Below, one piece after another: positions 7,606 through 17,482 of a DNA stretch of 64,000 nt. The translations under genes were made by a program, and so were the position numbers. The stretch's first letter is position 1; each line of letters begins with the position of its first letter. Source of the DNA: Lentzea jiangxiensis (GTDB lineage Bacteria > Actinomycetota > Actinomycetes > Mycobacteriales > Pseudonocardiaceae); assembly GCF_900104175.1 (NCBI RefSeq), contig NZ_FNIX01000009.1, forward strand, positions 1-64,000, read 5' to 3'. The notes below the pieces were generated by a model. It ran no database searches and was not told the DNA's origin. It worked only from the letters and a program-made list of their open reading frames with translations.

Positions 7606-10600
7606 TCACGATCCCACCGAGCGGATCAGGTCCTTCAGCCCCTGCTCGTCCAACAGGTCCGCCGGCCGCACCGTCACGTCGTGCCGCACGTAGTGGAAAG
7701 CCGCCCGCACGCGCTCCAGAGGTTCGCTGACGAGCGCCGCCCAAGCCAGCCGATACGCGGCGAGCTGCACCGACAGCGCGGGCAGGGCCTCGTCGTCCGG
7801 CACCGCGCCCGTCTTCCAGTCGACGACGGTCCAGCCGTCCGGGTCGCGGTAGACGGCGTCCATGCGGCCTCGCACCGAGATGCCGTCGAACTCCGCCTCG
7901 AACGGCACCTCCACGTCTTGCGGGGTGCGGTCTGCCCAGGTGCTGGCGAGGAACGACTCCTTCAGGCGTTCCAGGTCCGCGTCCGGGGCGGCGTCGGCGT
8001 CGCCGGCTCCCGGTAGTTCGTCGAGGTCGAGCAGGCGGGTGGCGCCGAAGCGGTTCTCCAGCCACGTGTGGAAGGCGGTGCCTCGGCGGGCCAGCGGGTT
8101 CGGTGGGAACGGCAGCGGGCGGCGCAGGCGGCGGGCCAGTTGGTCCGGGTCCTTGGCCAGTTCCACCAACTGCGAGACGGAGAGGTGGTCCGGGAGGGCC
8201 ACCTGTTCCCGGCGGTTCTGGTTGGCGGCGCGTTCGGCCAGCAGCACGTCGACGTCGCGGGCCCAGCCTTCCGGGTCCTCGTCCTCGGGCATTTCGGGGT
8301 CGTCGGGGACCACGTCGTCGGGGAGCGGTTCGGGCTCCGGCGGGAAGTCGTCGTCCGGTGGCTCGTCGGCGGGGGGCGGGTAGTCCTCGTCGGTCAGGTC
8401 GGCGGAGGTCTCGGGGGACTCGAACACCAGCGGCAACGGCTCCGGTGGGGCGTTGCGCAGGGCGTCCAGGGCCGCGAGGACCATCGAGGCGCCTTCGACG
8501 ACGGCGTCGCGGCGCTTGCCCAGGGGGTCGGCGGGCCAGATGGACGACTTCACGTCCTCGGCGAGCGGGTTCGGGGTGTCGGGTTCGGGCTCGGGGGCCC
8601 ACACCGAGATGTCGCCGGGCGGGTTGTCGCGTTGCAGGACCTCGTGCATCTCCCGCAAGAAGACCGACGGGCCCTTCGGCTTGTCACCGGCCTCGGCCCA
8701 CCAGTGGCCGGACATGAGCAGGCTGTGCTCGGCCCTGGTCACGCCGACGTAGAACAGGCGGCGTTCCTCGACGAGGCGGCGGTCCTCGAACTCCTCGGCG
8801 TGGATGGTCAGCGCCTCGTCGACCTCTTTGCGGTTGAAGCCGGCGGACAGCTTCAGCACCGGCAGGTCGGCCGAGTCGCCGCGCAGGGGGGCGGGGAGCT
8901 CGGTCACGGACTTGAGCCAGCACGAGGACTTCTTGCGGCCGGGGAACACGTCGCGGACCAGGTGCGGCAGCGCGACGATCCTCCACTCCAGACCCTTCGC
9001 GGAGTGGACGGTGAGGATCTGCACGCGGTCCTCGGAGACCTCGACCTCGCCCGGTTCCAGGCCGTCCTCGGCGTGTTCGGCGGTGTAGAGGTAGTCGAGC
9101 AGCGACGGGAGTGTCGCGGACGGCGAGGCGGCGGCGAAGTCCATGACGACGTCGGAGAAGGCGTCGAGGTGGGCGCGGCCGACCATGCCGGGGCGTGACA
9201 TCGACTCGATGTCGAGCAGCAGGGTGCGTTCGACGTCGGCGACCAGTTCGGGCAGCGGCTGGTCGAGCCTGCGCCGCAACGCCGCGAGCTCGCCGCCGAG
9301 CCGCCGGATGCGCCGGTAGCCGTCGGGTGAGTAGGAGTCGGGGTCGCCGGGGTCGTCCAGGGCGTCGGCGAGGCCTGCCTGTTCGGCGTGTTCGCCGGGC
9401 AGGGCGTCCGCCAGCACCAGCAGCGGATCGTCCACAACGGACTGTCGTGGTGCGACACCGGCCAGCTCTCGCGCGCGGGACCACAGGGCGGCCAGGTCGA
9501 CGGCGGCGAGGCGCCAGCGGGAGCCGGTGAGCAGGCGGGCCGCGGCGGTGCCGGCCAGCGGGTCGACCAGCACCCGCAGCGCCGACACCAGGTCGCGCAC
9601 CTCGGGTTCGTCGAGCAGGCCGCCGAGGCCGACGACCTCGACCGGCAGGCCTCTTTCGCGCAGCGCCGACGCGATGGCCGCCATGTCCGAACGGCGCCGC
9701 ACGAGCACGGCGGCCGTGGGCGGCACGCCTTCGGCGTCGAGGTGCGCTTCCCATTGCGCCGCGACGTTGTCCGCCATCCAGTCGAGCTCGGCGCGGATGT
9801 CGGTGTGCAGGGCCAGGCGCACGTCACCGGGCCCGGCACCCGGCCGGGCGCGCAGCTCCTCGACGTCCAGGCCGGCTTCCCGCAGCGGCAGCGACACGGC
9901 GTTGGCGAGCTCGAGGACCTCGGGCGGGTTGCGGAAGCTGGTCAGCAGGCCGTACTTGCGGGTCGGCGGGAAGTCGTCGGCGAAGCGCGGCAGGTTCGCG
10001 GCCGACGCCCCGCGCCAGCCGTAGATGGCCTGCGCCGGGTCGCCCACGGACGTGACCGGCATCGGCGTGCCGAGCCCGAACAGCGACCGCAGCAGCACGC
10101 GCTGCGCGTGCCCGGTGTCCTGGTACTCGTCGAGCAGCACCGCGCCGTACCGCTCGCGCTCCCCCGACGACACCTCCTCGAAGGCGGCCAGCTGGGCGGC
10201 GAGCGACATCTGGTCCGCGAAGTCCAGGGCGGCTTCTTTGCGCTTGCGCTGCTGGTACGCCTCCAGCAACGGCAGCAGGGCGATCCGCAACCGTTGTGCC
10301 GCAACGATTTCCTTGAGCTTCTCCGGCAACGCGTCGCGCTGGCGGGGTGCGCGCGGCGCGTTCTCGATCAACGCGCACAGCTCCGAGGCGTGCGCCTGCA
10401 ACGCCTCGGGCGTCACGAGGTGCTCGCCCAGCTCACCGGCCAGCGACAGCAGGTAGCCGGTGATCGTCGCCGGCACCTTGTCGGTGTCGAGGTCGCGCGC
10501 CCACGTCGACACCACGCGGTGCGCGAGCTGCCACGACGCCGTCTCGGTCAGCAGCCGCACGCCGGGTTCCACCGGCAGCCGCAGGCCGTGCTCGGTCACG

Positions 10601-10971
10601 AGCCGTCCCGCGTACGCGTGGTAGGTGAGCACGACGGGCTCGCCGGTCAGCACGGCCATCTTGCGCTCGCCGCTGGGGTCGAGCTCGTCGAGCAGCGACG
10701 ACCCGGCCAGCCGGCGCAGACGGGCGCGCACGCGGTCGGCGAGCTGGCGGGCGGCCTTGCGCGTGAAGGTGAGGCCCAGCACGCGGTCGGGCAGCACGAG
10801 ACCGTTCGCGACCAGCCACACCACGCGGGCGGCCATCGTCTCGGTCTTGCCCGCGCCCGCACCCGCCATGACCAGCGCGGGCTGCGCGGGTGCGGCGATG
10901 ACCTCGGCCTGCTCGGGGGTCGGTTTGTTCAGCCCGAGCGCCTCAGCGATCTCGAACGGGCTGACGGTCAC
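7606..10971 (-). CDS. adnB: AdnB-like helicase-nuclease (UvrD/RecB type), 1121 aa
   Basis: Motor-nuclease subunit of the actinobacterial AdnAB machine, which resects double-strand breaks. The SF1 helicase has Walker A AGAGAGKTE (residues 36-44), motif II DEYQDT, motif IV-VI elements (VHSAKGLEWRIVALPHL, YVGVTRAE), then an acidic Pro-rich linker and a C-terminal RecB-type nuclease with RRGTAFHTWLE, GRMDAVYRD and VVDWKTG. No Fe-S cysteine cluster is seen, as expected for AdnB. The adnA gene lies 30 nt upstream on the same strand, so the two form an operon. Length is close to mycobacterial AdnB (about 1,100 aa). Confidence 0.95.
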   Translation of the reverse strand: MTVSPFEIAEALGLNKPTPEQAEVIAAPAQPALVMAGAGAGKTETMAARVVWLVANGLVLPDRVLGLTFTRKAARQLADRVRARLRRLAGSSLLDELDPSGERKMAVLTGEPVVLTYHAYAGRLVTEHGLRLPVEPGVRLLTETASWQLAHRVVSTWARDLDTDKVPATITGYLLSLAGELGEHLVTPEALQAHASELCALIENAPRAPRQRDALPEKLKEIVAAQRLRIALLPLLEAYQQRKRKEAALDFADQMSLAAQLAAFEEVSSGERERYGAVLLDEYQDTGHAQRVLLRSLFGLGTPMPVTSVGDPAQAIYGWRGASAANLPRFADDFPPTRKYGLLTSFRNPPEVLELANAVSLPLREAGLDVEELRARPGAGPGDVRLALHTDIRAELDWMADNVAAQWEAHLDAEGVPPTAAVLVRRRSDMAAIASALRERGLPVEVVGLGGLLDEPEVRDLVSALRVLVDPLAGTAAARLLTGSRWRLAAVDLAALWSRARELAGVAPRQSVVDDPLLVLADALPGEHAEQAGLADALDDPGDPDSYSPDGYRRIRRLGGELAALRRRLDQPLPELVADVERTLLLDIESMSRPGMVGRAHLDAFSDVVMDFAAASPSATLPSLLDYLYTAEHAEDGLEPGEVEVSEDRVQILTVHSAKGLEWRIVALPHLVRDVFPGRKKSSCWLKSVTELPAPLRGDSADLPVLKLSAGFNRKEVDEALTIHAEEFEDRRLVEERRLFYVGVTRAEHSLLMSGHWWAEAGDKPKGPSVFLREMHEVLQRDNPPGDISVWAPEPEPDTPNPLAEDVKSSIWPADPLGKRRDAVVEGASMVLAALDALRNAPPEPLPLVFESPETSADLTDEDYPPPADEPPDDDFPPEPEPLPDDVVPDDPEMPEDEDPEGWARDVDVLLAERAANQNRREQVALPDHLSVSQLVELAKDPDQLARRLRRPLPFPPNPLARRGTAFHTWLENRFGATRLLDLDELPGAGDADAAPDADLERLKESFLASTWADRTPQDVEVPFEAEFDGISVRGRMDAVYRDPDGWTVVDWKTGAVPDDEALPALSVQLAAYRLAWAALVSEPLERVRAAFHYVRHDVTVRPADLLDEQGLKDLIRSVGS

Positions 10972-11001
10972 CGTGACATCTTCCTACGCACGCCGGAACG
11001 C

Positions 11002-14000
11002 CTATTCACTCACCTGTCGCCCGGACGGGTGGACGGGGCACGTGGTGCGTGCCGGGCACCTGTCGCAGTCCGCGTTCTCCCGCGCCGTGTACTCGGGTCC
11101 GAGCACGGACTCGGCCGCTCCCTGCACGACTTCCAGCCACGCCCGGACGCCCTGTTCGTCCAAAGGCGCCTGCGTGCGCTCGACGGCTCCTGTCTTCTTG
11201 TCCTCCTTCGCCACGTACAGCAACCGGGCACCGCCCGGCTCTGTTCCCAGTCCGATGTGGGTGAAGCCGCCCAGCGACGACGCCAGCTGGTAGACGGCGA
11301 GCTGCGGGTGCTCCTGCGAGGCCTCGCGGGACACCGGGCTCTTGCCGGTCTTGAGGTCGATCACGACGGGACGGCCGTCCTCGTCGTGCTCCAGGCGGTC
11401 GACGCGGCCGCGAACTTGCAGCCACGGCCCCCCGTCGCGCTTGGGGACCTCGACGACCATCTCCTCCTCGACCGCGACCTGTGTGAGCTGGCTGCGGCTC
11501 ATCGTGAGCCACGCGAGGAACGTGTCGAGCATCTTCTCCACGCGCATCCGTTCGCGGCGGGAGAACCAGGGGGCGCCCGCGTCGACGGCGGCCCACGCCT
11601 CGTCCAGCTTCGCCCGCAGCTGCGCGGAGTCGGCCCCCGAGGCGGCGGCCTGCGCCAGTGCGTGGACCAGCGTGCCCGTGACCGAGGCCAGCTCGGCCGG
11701 GTCCTGGCCGCCGTGGCGCTCGACGACCCACCGCAGCGGGCACTTCGCGATCACCTCGATGGTCGACGGCGTCACGCTGACCTTCTGGTCCTCCGTCCAC
11801 AGTGGAGCATCGGCGGACACCTCCGCCAGGCCGTACCAGGAATCCGGGTGCGCACCGGGCACGCCGGCCTCCGCCAGCCGGGCCAGCTGCGCGGCGGCGC
11901 GCTCCCGCCTGGCCGGGTCCTCGGAGTCCGAGCACACGACCCGGCGCAGCTCGCCGACGAGCTCGCCGAGCACCAGACCGCGCTGCGGCCGGTGCAGCTT
12001 GCGTTCGTCCTCGGACGACGACTCGATCTCGTCGAGGAACCGCGACGGCTGCTCGTCCTCACCCCGGACGGCGCTGATCAGCAGCTTGGACCGCGCCCGC
12101 GAGGCCGCGACCAGCAGCAGGCGGCGTTCCTCCGCGAGGATCGGCGCCACCGCGGACACCGACGGCTCCAGCCCGGCCAGCACGTCCACCATGCGTTCGA
12201 CGCCGAGGACCGTGCCGCGCAGCCGCAGGTCGGGCCAGCTGCCCTCCTGGACGCCGGGCACCGCGACGACCTCCCACTCGCGTCCGGCCGCGGAGTGCGC
12301 CGTCAGCACCGACACCGCCTCGCCGGTCGGAGCCGAGGCGGCCAGGGTGTCGCCGACGATCCGTTGCGACTCCAGGTAGTCCGCGAACCCGGCCGCACCG
12401 GATCCCGGCAGCCGGTCGACGTACTTCGCGGCCGCCTCGAACAGCGCCACGATCGCGTCGAGGTCCCTGTCCGCCTGCATGCCCGGCATGCCGCGCCGCG
12501 CCGACTGCGCCACCCAGCGGTCCTGCAGCCCGGTGGCCGTCCACAGGTCCCACAGCACGGTCTCGACGGACTTCCCGGCCTCGACGGCCCCGCGCGCCAG
12601 CGACAGCAGGTGCGCGATCCGCCGCGCCGGCAAGGACTCCGCGTCCTCCAGCGCCGCCAGCCGGTCCGCGTCCTCGACGACCTCCACCAGCAGGTCGCCG
12701 CTCGGCCGGTCGCCTCCCGCCGCCATCTCCAGGCGCCGGAGCCCTCGCCGCAACCGCCGCAGCGCCAGCGGGTCCGCGCCACCGTACGAGGACGACAGCA
12801 GCATCGCCGCCGTGTCCTCGTCCAGCGAGCCGGGTGAGGCGGCGGCGCGGATCAGGGCGAGCAGCGGGCGCACGGAAGGCTGCTGCGCCAGCGGCAGCTC
12901 GTCCGACGCCACCGCCACCGGGATCCCGGCGGCGAGCAGGGCTCGTTGCAGGACCGGCAGGGACAACGTCGCCGAGCGCACCACGACGGCCATCCGCGAC
13001 CACGGCACCTCGTCGGCGAGGTGGGAGCGCCGGAGCTGGTCCGCCACCCACGTCGCCTCCTGCGCGGACGAGGCGAGCAGCCGCACCTGCACGGACCCCT
13101 CGCCGTCGACCGGGTCGACGGTGCGCGCCGGAGAGGCACCCGGCAGGCGGGCGGCCAGCCGCGCGACCGCGTCCCGGATCTCCGGCATCATCCGGTGCGA
13201 CTGCCGCAGCACGACCGTCTCCCCCGCGACGTCCCGCAGGATCTCCGGGTCGGCGCCGCGGAACGTGAAGATCGCCTGGTCCGGGTCGCCCGCCAGGACG
13301 AACCGCGTGGTCCCCGCGCCGAGCGTGCGGATCAGCGAGTACTGCATCGGGTCGAGGTGCTGGGCGTCGTCGACCAGCAGGTACCGCACACGGCGCCGTT
13401 CGCCGAGCAGCAGCTCCTCGTCGTTCACGAACGCCGCGTACGCCGACGACACCAGCTCGGCCGCGTCGTAGGCGGGTGCGTACGCCGTCGCCGAGTCCAT
13501 GCCGGACAGCAGGTTCACGGCCTCGTACTGCGCGCCGAACCGCCCGGCGGCCACCCACTCGTCGCGCCCGTGCCGCTCGCCGAGCTCGATCAGGTCCTCC
13601 GGCCCGAGGCCTCGTTCCGCCGCCCTCAGCAGCAGGTCCCGCAGCTCGTGCGCGAAGCCCGGGAGCTCCAGGGCGGGCCGCAGCCGCTCCGGCCACTTGA
13701 GAGCGCCCGACTCCACGTCACCGGCCAGCAGCTCGCGCACCATCGCGTCCTGGTCCGGACCGGACAGCAGCCGGGGCGGGGGCTCGCCGAGCAGCACGGC
13801 CTGGTTGCGCAGCACCGCGAACGCGTAGGAGTGGACGGTCCGCACCAACGGCTCGCGGATCGCGGACAGACGGCCTGTCAGGAGTTGGGTGATCTGCGCG
13901 CGCAACGCCGCCGACGCGCGCCTGTTCGCCGTGAGCACCAGCACGTTCTCGGGATCGGCGCCGTGCTCCAGCACCACGTGCGCGGCCAGTTCGGCGAGCA

Positions 14001-14139
14001 GCGTCGTCTTGCCCGTGCCGGGGCCGCCGAGCACGCGCAGGAAGCCCTCGTGCGCGAAGACCCGCTGGGCAGCGGCGTCCCACCGGGGACGCGGGCGCGT
14101 CTCCGGCTTCCGGCGGACCAGCTGGGGTGCGAGTGCCAC
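11002..14139 (-). CDS. adnA: AdnA-like helicase-nuclease with Fe-S nuclease, about 1045 aa
   Basis: Partner of AdnB. Walker A GGPGTGKTT is near residue 40; motif II reads VDDAQHLDP (Asp-Asp rather than Asp-Glu); helicase motif VVLRQSHRM follows. The C-terminal nuclease has GTLVHAL, VIDLKTGK and an AddB-like Fe-S cysteine set: one Cys in IAKCPLRWVVE and three in CDRCPARTTC (C-x2-C-x5-C). The frame is open to an ATG at 14196, but the GTG at 14139 gives 1045 residues, the length I recall for mycobacterial AdnA, and removes a non-conserved N-terminus. First gene of the adnAB operon. Confidence 0.93.
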   Translation of the reverse strand: MALAPQLVRRKPETRPRPRWDAAAQRVFAHEGFLRVLGGPGTGKTTLLAELAAHVVLEHGADPENVLVLTANRRASAALRAQITQLLTGRLSAIREPLVRTVHSYAFAVLRNQAVLLGEPPPRLLSGPDQDAMVRELLAGDVESGALKWPERLRPALELPGFAHELRDLLLRAAERGLGPEDLIELGERHGRDEWVAAGRFGAQYEAVNLLSGMDSATAYAPAYDAAELVSSAYAAFVNDEELLLGERRRVRYLLVDDAQHLDPMQYSLIRTLGAGTTRFVLAGDPDQAIFTFRGADPEILRDVAGETVVLRQSHRMMPEIRDAVARLAARLPGASPARTVDPVDGEGSVQVRLLASSAQEATWVADQLRRSHLADEVPWSRMAVVVRSATLSLPVLQRALLAAGIPVAVASDELPLAQQPSVRPLLALIRAAASPGSLDEDTAAMLLSSSYGGADPLALRRLRRGLRRLEMAAGGDRPSGDLLVEVVEDADRLAALEDAESLPARRIAHLLSLARGAVEAGKSVETVLWDLWTATGLQDRWVAQSARRGMPGMQADRDLDAIVALFEAAAKYVDRLPGSGAAGFADYLESQRIVGDTLAASAPTGEAVSVLTAHSAAGREWEVVAVPGVQEGSWPDLRLRGTVLGVERMVDVLAGLEPSVSAVAPILAEERRLLLVAASRARSKLLISAVRGEDEQPSRFLDEIESSSEDERKLHRPQRGLVLGELVGELRRVVCSDSEDPARRERAAAQLARLAEAGVPGAHPDSWYGLAEVSADAPLWTEDQKVSVTPSTIEVIAKCPLRWVVERHGGQDPAELASVTGTLVHALAQAAASGADSAQLRAKLDEAWAAVDAGAPWFSRRERMRVEKMLDTFLAWLTMSRSQLTQVAVEEEMVVEVPKRDGGPWLQVRGRVDRLEHDEDGRPVVIDLKTGKSPVSREASQEHPQLAVYQLASSLGGFTHIGLGTEPGGARLLYVAKEDKKTGAVERTQAPLDEQGVRAWLEVVQGAAESVLGPEYTARENADCDRCPARTTCPVHPSGRQVSE

Positions 14140-14278
14140 GGACCGATTCCACCACGCTGCACCGACAAGATCAGACACGCCCGCCGAACGGAGCACGCCG
14201 GGGTGGTGCCGCCTGTCCCCGGCGAAGGGCCGCTGTCCAGCGCGCTCCCGACGGCGGTGTGAGACCGCTCACCGAGGG

Positions 14279-16399
14279 TCAGCCCTGGTCGAGCTCCTGC
14301 AGGAAGTCGCCCGGCGTGCGGGCCGCGCCGAAGTGGTCGCCGGTCGCGAAGTCCGCCCCGGCGTCCCGCCACCACGAAGCCTGTTCAGCGCTCGAGATCC
14401 CGTCGACCGCGACCGAGACACCCTGCTCCCGCAGCAACGGCAGCAGTGCCGCCACGTACGGCGACCGGCTCTCGACGAGCCGGCGGGCCACCCGGACCGC
14501 CCGCACCGGCAGCTCGTGCGCGAGCAGGCCGAAGTCCAGCGGCCCCAGCCCGAAGTCGTCGATCGCCGTCAGCACGCCCATGCGCGCCAGCACGGCGAGG
14601 TTGTCCGCCGCGTCGGCCATCGGCAGCACGTCGCCGGGCATGCTGATCATCAGCCGGTCGGCGGGCGTCCCGGTCTCGTCGAGCACCTTCACCACCCGCG
14701 AGACGAGGTCCGCGTCGGCGGCCTGGTGGGCGGTGAGCCGCACGGCCAGGGCGCGGTCGAACCGCCCGCGCTGGCGCCACCACGCCGACTGGCCGCCGGC
14801 CACCCGCAGCACCCACTCGCCGAGCGGCAGGATCAGCCCGGTCTGCTCGGCCAGGGCGGCGCAGCGCTCGTGGTCCAGCACCGGCGAGTCCGGCCTGGCC
14901 CAGTGCAGGGCGGCTTCGACACCGGTGACCGCGCCGTCGGCGAGAGCGACGACCCGCCGGTACCGCACGGTGATCTCGCCGTCCTCCCACGCGGCCGGCA
15001 TGGCCACGGCCAGCGCGTCGTCGCGGCGCTCCTCCGCGTCCTGGCCGGAGTGGAACAGCTCCCACTGCCCGCGCCGGCCCCTCTTGGCGCGGCGCAGCGC
15101 CCGTTCCGCGGAACGCAGCACGTCGAGCGGTTCGGCGTCGCTGTCCGGCTTCCGCACGACGCCGGCGCTCAGCGACACGGCGAGCCCGTGGCCGTCCAGG
15201 AACGTCGGCTCGAGCAGCAGGTCGTCGTTGATCTTCTTCATGATCGCGTCGATGTCCGGCGTGTCCGGCGTGTTCTCGAGCAGGACGCCGAACTCGTCGT
15301 CGCCGAACCGGGCGATCATGACCCTGTCGCCGGGCAGCAGCACCTTCAGCCGCTGCGAGACGTGCTGCAGCAGCCGTTCGACGACCCGGCCGCCGAAGGT
15401 GTCGCGCAGCATGCCGAACGCGTCGAGGTCGAGGTGGAAGACCGTGATGCCGTGCGCGGGATCGCCCCTGCGCAGCGCGATCTCCAGCTGCGTGGTGAAG
15501 AACTGCTTGTTCGGCAGGCCGGTCAGCGGGTCGTGCAGCGCCTGGCGCTGCAGCTCGCTCTGCAGCAGCGCGAGCTCGGTGCCGTCCTCGACCACCACGA
15601 CGAACTGGATCGGCTCCGAGTCGGCACCGCGCAGCAACGACGCCGTCAGCGCCACCCGCGCGGTCTCGCCGTCCTTGCGCAGCAACCGTTGCGACTGCCG
15701 GACGCGCTCGGCGGCACCGGACGCGAGGTCGGCCATCGCCTGCCGCAGCACCTCGGTGAAGCCCTCCTCGACCAGGTCGAGCAGCGGCGTGCCGGTGAGC
15801 TCGTCGGAGGTGCGGCCGAGGATGTCGCCGACGGCCGCGTTGACGCTGAGCAGCAGCCCGTCGAGGCCGACCATCAGCACGCCGTTCGTGGAGGCCGTGA
15901 CGACCTCGTTGAAGCGGGCCTCGCTCTCCTTGAGGTTCCAGTTCGCGTCGCGCACGGCCTTGAGCAGCGATCTCTGCATGCTCTCCTGCTGCGCGAGCAC
16001 GGACTCGGTGTTCGCCCCGGTGAAGCCGGCGCCGATCGCGCCCATCGCGTGCGCGATCCGGTCGGCGTACCGCTCGACGGGCTGGAACTCCGGCAGCGCG
16101 GGCAGGCCCTTGCCGAGCACCTCGGCGGTGCAGCGCAGGCCGAGCCGGCCGAGGTGGCCGAGGCCCGCGAGCTCCGCGCCGATGCGCTCGGCCGCGATCG
16201 GGCTGAACTTCTCCTCGTGCAGCAGCGCGCACAACGCGTCGAGCTTGTCACCCAGCCGGGCGTCGAGATCATCACGGCCGAGCGGAATCGCGACCGCTCC
16301 GAGCAGCTGGTAGGACCATTTCCTGGCAAGCGTCTGCCTAGCCCGTGCAGCGTCCTCGGGCGACGGCGGGACGTCGGGTATTCGACTCGGCTTGGGCAT
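14279..16399 (-). CDS. PAS-GGDEF-EAL protein with degenerate catalytic motifs (copy A), 706 aa
   Basis: Domains in order: an uncharacterised helical N-terminal region (about 20-160), a PAS sensor (about 160-285), a GGDEF domain (about 290-440) and an EAL domain (about 460-700). The GGDEF signature reads FGDDEFG instead of GGDEF. The EAL signature is EAALHW, DDFG is kept, but the late AEGVE-like element is AVDGISS. Cyclic-di-GMP synthesis and hydrolysis are therefore doubtful; a binding or sensory role is likely. It is a paralogue of the protein at 19809-21890 (same architecture, many shared blocks such as LARKWSYQLL/LSRKWSYLL). ATG start at 16399; a shared 28-bp element lies 30 nt upstream. 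Confidence 0.9.
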   Translation of the reverse strand: MPKPSRIPDVPPSPEDAARARQTLARKWSYQLLGAVAIPLGRDDLDARLGDKLDALCALLHEEKFSPIAAERIGAELAGLGHLGRLGLRCTAEVLGKGLPALPEFQPVERYADRIAHAMGAIGAGFTGANTESVLAQQESMQRSLLKAVRDANWNLKESEARFNEVVTASTNGVLMVGLDGLLLSVNAAVGDILGRTSDELTGTPLLDLVEEGFTEVLRQAMADLASGAAERVRQSQRLLRKDGETARVALTASLLRGADSEPIQFVVVVEDGTELALLQSELQRQALHDPLTGLPNKQFFTTQLEIALRRGDPAHGITVFHLDLDAFGMLRDTFGGRVVERLLQHVSQRLKVLLPGDRVMIARFGDDEFGVLLENTPDTPDIDAIMKKINDDLLLEPTFLDGHGLAVSLSAGVVRKPDSDAEPLDVLRSAERALRRAKRGRRGQWELFHSGQDAEERRDDALAVAMPAAWEDGEITVRYRRVVALADGAVTGVEAALHWARPDSPVLDHERCAALAEQTGLILPLGEWVLRVAGGQSAWWRQRGRFDRALAVRLTAHQAADADLVSRVVKVLDETGTPADRLMISMPGDVLPMADAADNLAVLARMGVLTAIDDFGLGPLDFGLLAHELPVRAVRVARRLVESRSPYVAALLPLLREQGVSVAVDGISSAEQASWWRDAGADFATGDHFGAARTPGDFLQELDQG

Positions 16400-16428
16400 T
16401 CGGGGGCTGCCTCGTCACGGGCTCGGAA

Positions 16429-16456
16429 TGTCCGGCAGTTTACCCACGCACAGTCG
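16429..16456 (-). promoter_or_regulatory. 28-bp element shared by both GGDEF-EAL genes (copy A)
   Basis: On the minus strand it reads CGACTG-N3-GTGGG followed by TAAACTGCCGGACA. It matches the element at 21918-21945 in 25 of 28 positions and lies at the same distance from the start codon (29 versus 27 nt). TAAACT would serve as a -10 hexamer giving a 5' leader of about 30 nt. It may be the promoter core, an operator for a shared regulator, or a relic of the duplication. Confidence 0.55.
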
Positions 16457-16505
16457 GCCCGACCTCAACCGGCAGCGTGAATCGAGATCACTCTATCGAT
16501 ATTCC

Positions 16506-17321
16506 CTATGGCTTTCGACCGACCCCCGCGAACGCGATCCTGTTCACCGCCGGGTCGTCGGAGATGTCGCCGGGTCCGGTAGGACGCCATTCGGCGAACT
16601 TGACGAGTCCGGGTTCGACCAGTTCGAAATCGCCGAAGAAGGCCTCGATCTCGTGGCGGTCGCGGTAGGCGACCTCGCCGCCGCCCGACTTGCTCATCCT
16701 GTCCGTGACGGCCCTGGCCTCGTCGTTGACGTGGTCACCCGCCATGTGGGAGATCGCGAGGTAGCTCCCGCTCGGCAAGGCCTCGCGGTAGCGCTTGAGC
16801 AGCCTCTGCGGGTCGGCCTCGTCGGGCACCCAGTGCACCATGAAGAGCAGCAGCAGGCCGATCGGCTGGTCGAAGTCCAGCAGCCGGTTCACCTCGGGGC
16901 TGCCGAGGATGCTGTCGGGGTCGCGCATGTCGGCCTGCAGCACGCTGACCTGGTCGTTGCCCGCGACGATGAGCTCGCCGTGCGCGACGGCCACGGGGTC
17001 GCGGTCCACGTAGACGACCCGGCTGCCGGGCGCCTGCTCCTGGGCGACCTCGTGCACGTTGGCCACGGTCGGGATGCCGGACCCGATGTCGAGGAACTGC
17101 CGCACGCCCTGGTCGGTCATGAACCGCACCGCCCGGCGCAGGAAGGCCCGGTTGAGCCTGGCGGCGCTGCGGGAGTTCGGCATCATCTCCTCGGCCTTGT
17201 CCCCCATCAGGCGGTCGACCGCGAAGTTGTGCGCGCCACCGAGGAGGTAGTCGTAGACCCGCGCCGCGCTGGGCACGGAAACATCGACGTTCTGCGGAAT
17301 CCAGCTCTGGTCTTGGGTCAC
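16506..17321 (-). CDS. SAM-dependent methyltransferase of the DUF574 (Methyltransf_19) family, 271 aa
   Basis: The N-terminal block PQNVDVSVPSAARVYDYLLGGAHNFAVDR is the hallmark of this actinobacterial family, followed by the SAM-binding loop FLDIGSGIPT and the acidic VVYVDRDPV. Substrates of the family are unknown. The GTG at 17321 is preceded by a clear AGAGGTGG ribosome binding site, so I use it although the frame stays open to 17537. It is divergent from the P450, with about 160 nt between; these genes may form a tailoring or signalling unit flanked by the two GGDEF-EAL genes. Confidence 0.88.
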   Translation of the reverse strand: MTQDQSWIPQNVDVSVPSAARVYDYLLGGAHNFAVDRLMGDKAEEMMPNSRSAARLNRAFLRRAVRFMTDQGVRQFLDIGSGIPTVANVHEVAQEQAPGSRVVYVDRDPVAVAHGELIVAGNDQVSVLQADMRDPDSILGSPEVNRLLDFDQPIGLLLLFMVHWVPDEADPQRLLKRYREALPSGSYLAISHMAGDHVNDEARAVTDRMSKSGGGEVAYRDRHEIEAFFGDFELVEPGLVKFAEWRPTGPGDISDDPAVNRIAFAGVGRKP

Positions 17322-17482
17322 GTCGATCCACCTCTTCGGTTGCGGACGCACCAGCTTAGTCATGCACAAAGCGCACACGGTTAGTCCGCTCGTGTGAACG
17401 CACGCCACCCGATCGGCTACTGTTCCGGCCGACTGAACACTCCTATGGTAGGTCGCCTCTTTCACCGTCGCGAGGAGCGATG

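Noticed and set aside
9388..12837. Open frame of 1149 codons antisense to adnA and adnB
   Set aside because: It crosses the adnA-adnB junction, has no recognisable domain, and is the usual antisense frame kept open by high GC; the minus-strand reading has complete helicase and nuclease motifs.
13889..16480. 863-codon plus-strand frame over the first GGDEF-EAL gene
   Set aside because: Composition is rich in His/Gln/Arg with no domains and it shadows a gene with clear PAS-GGDEF-EAL motifs.
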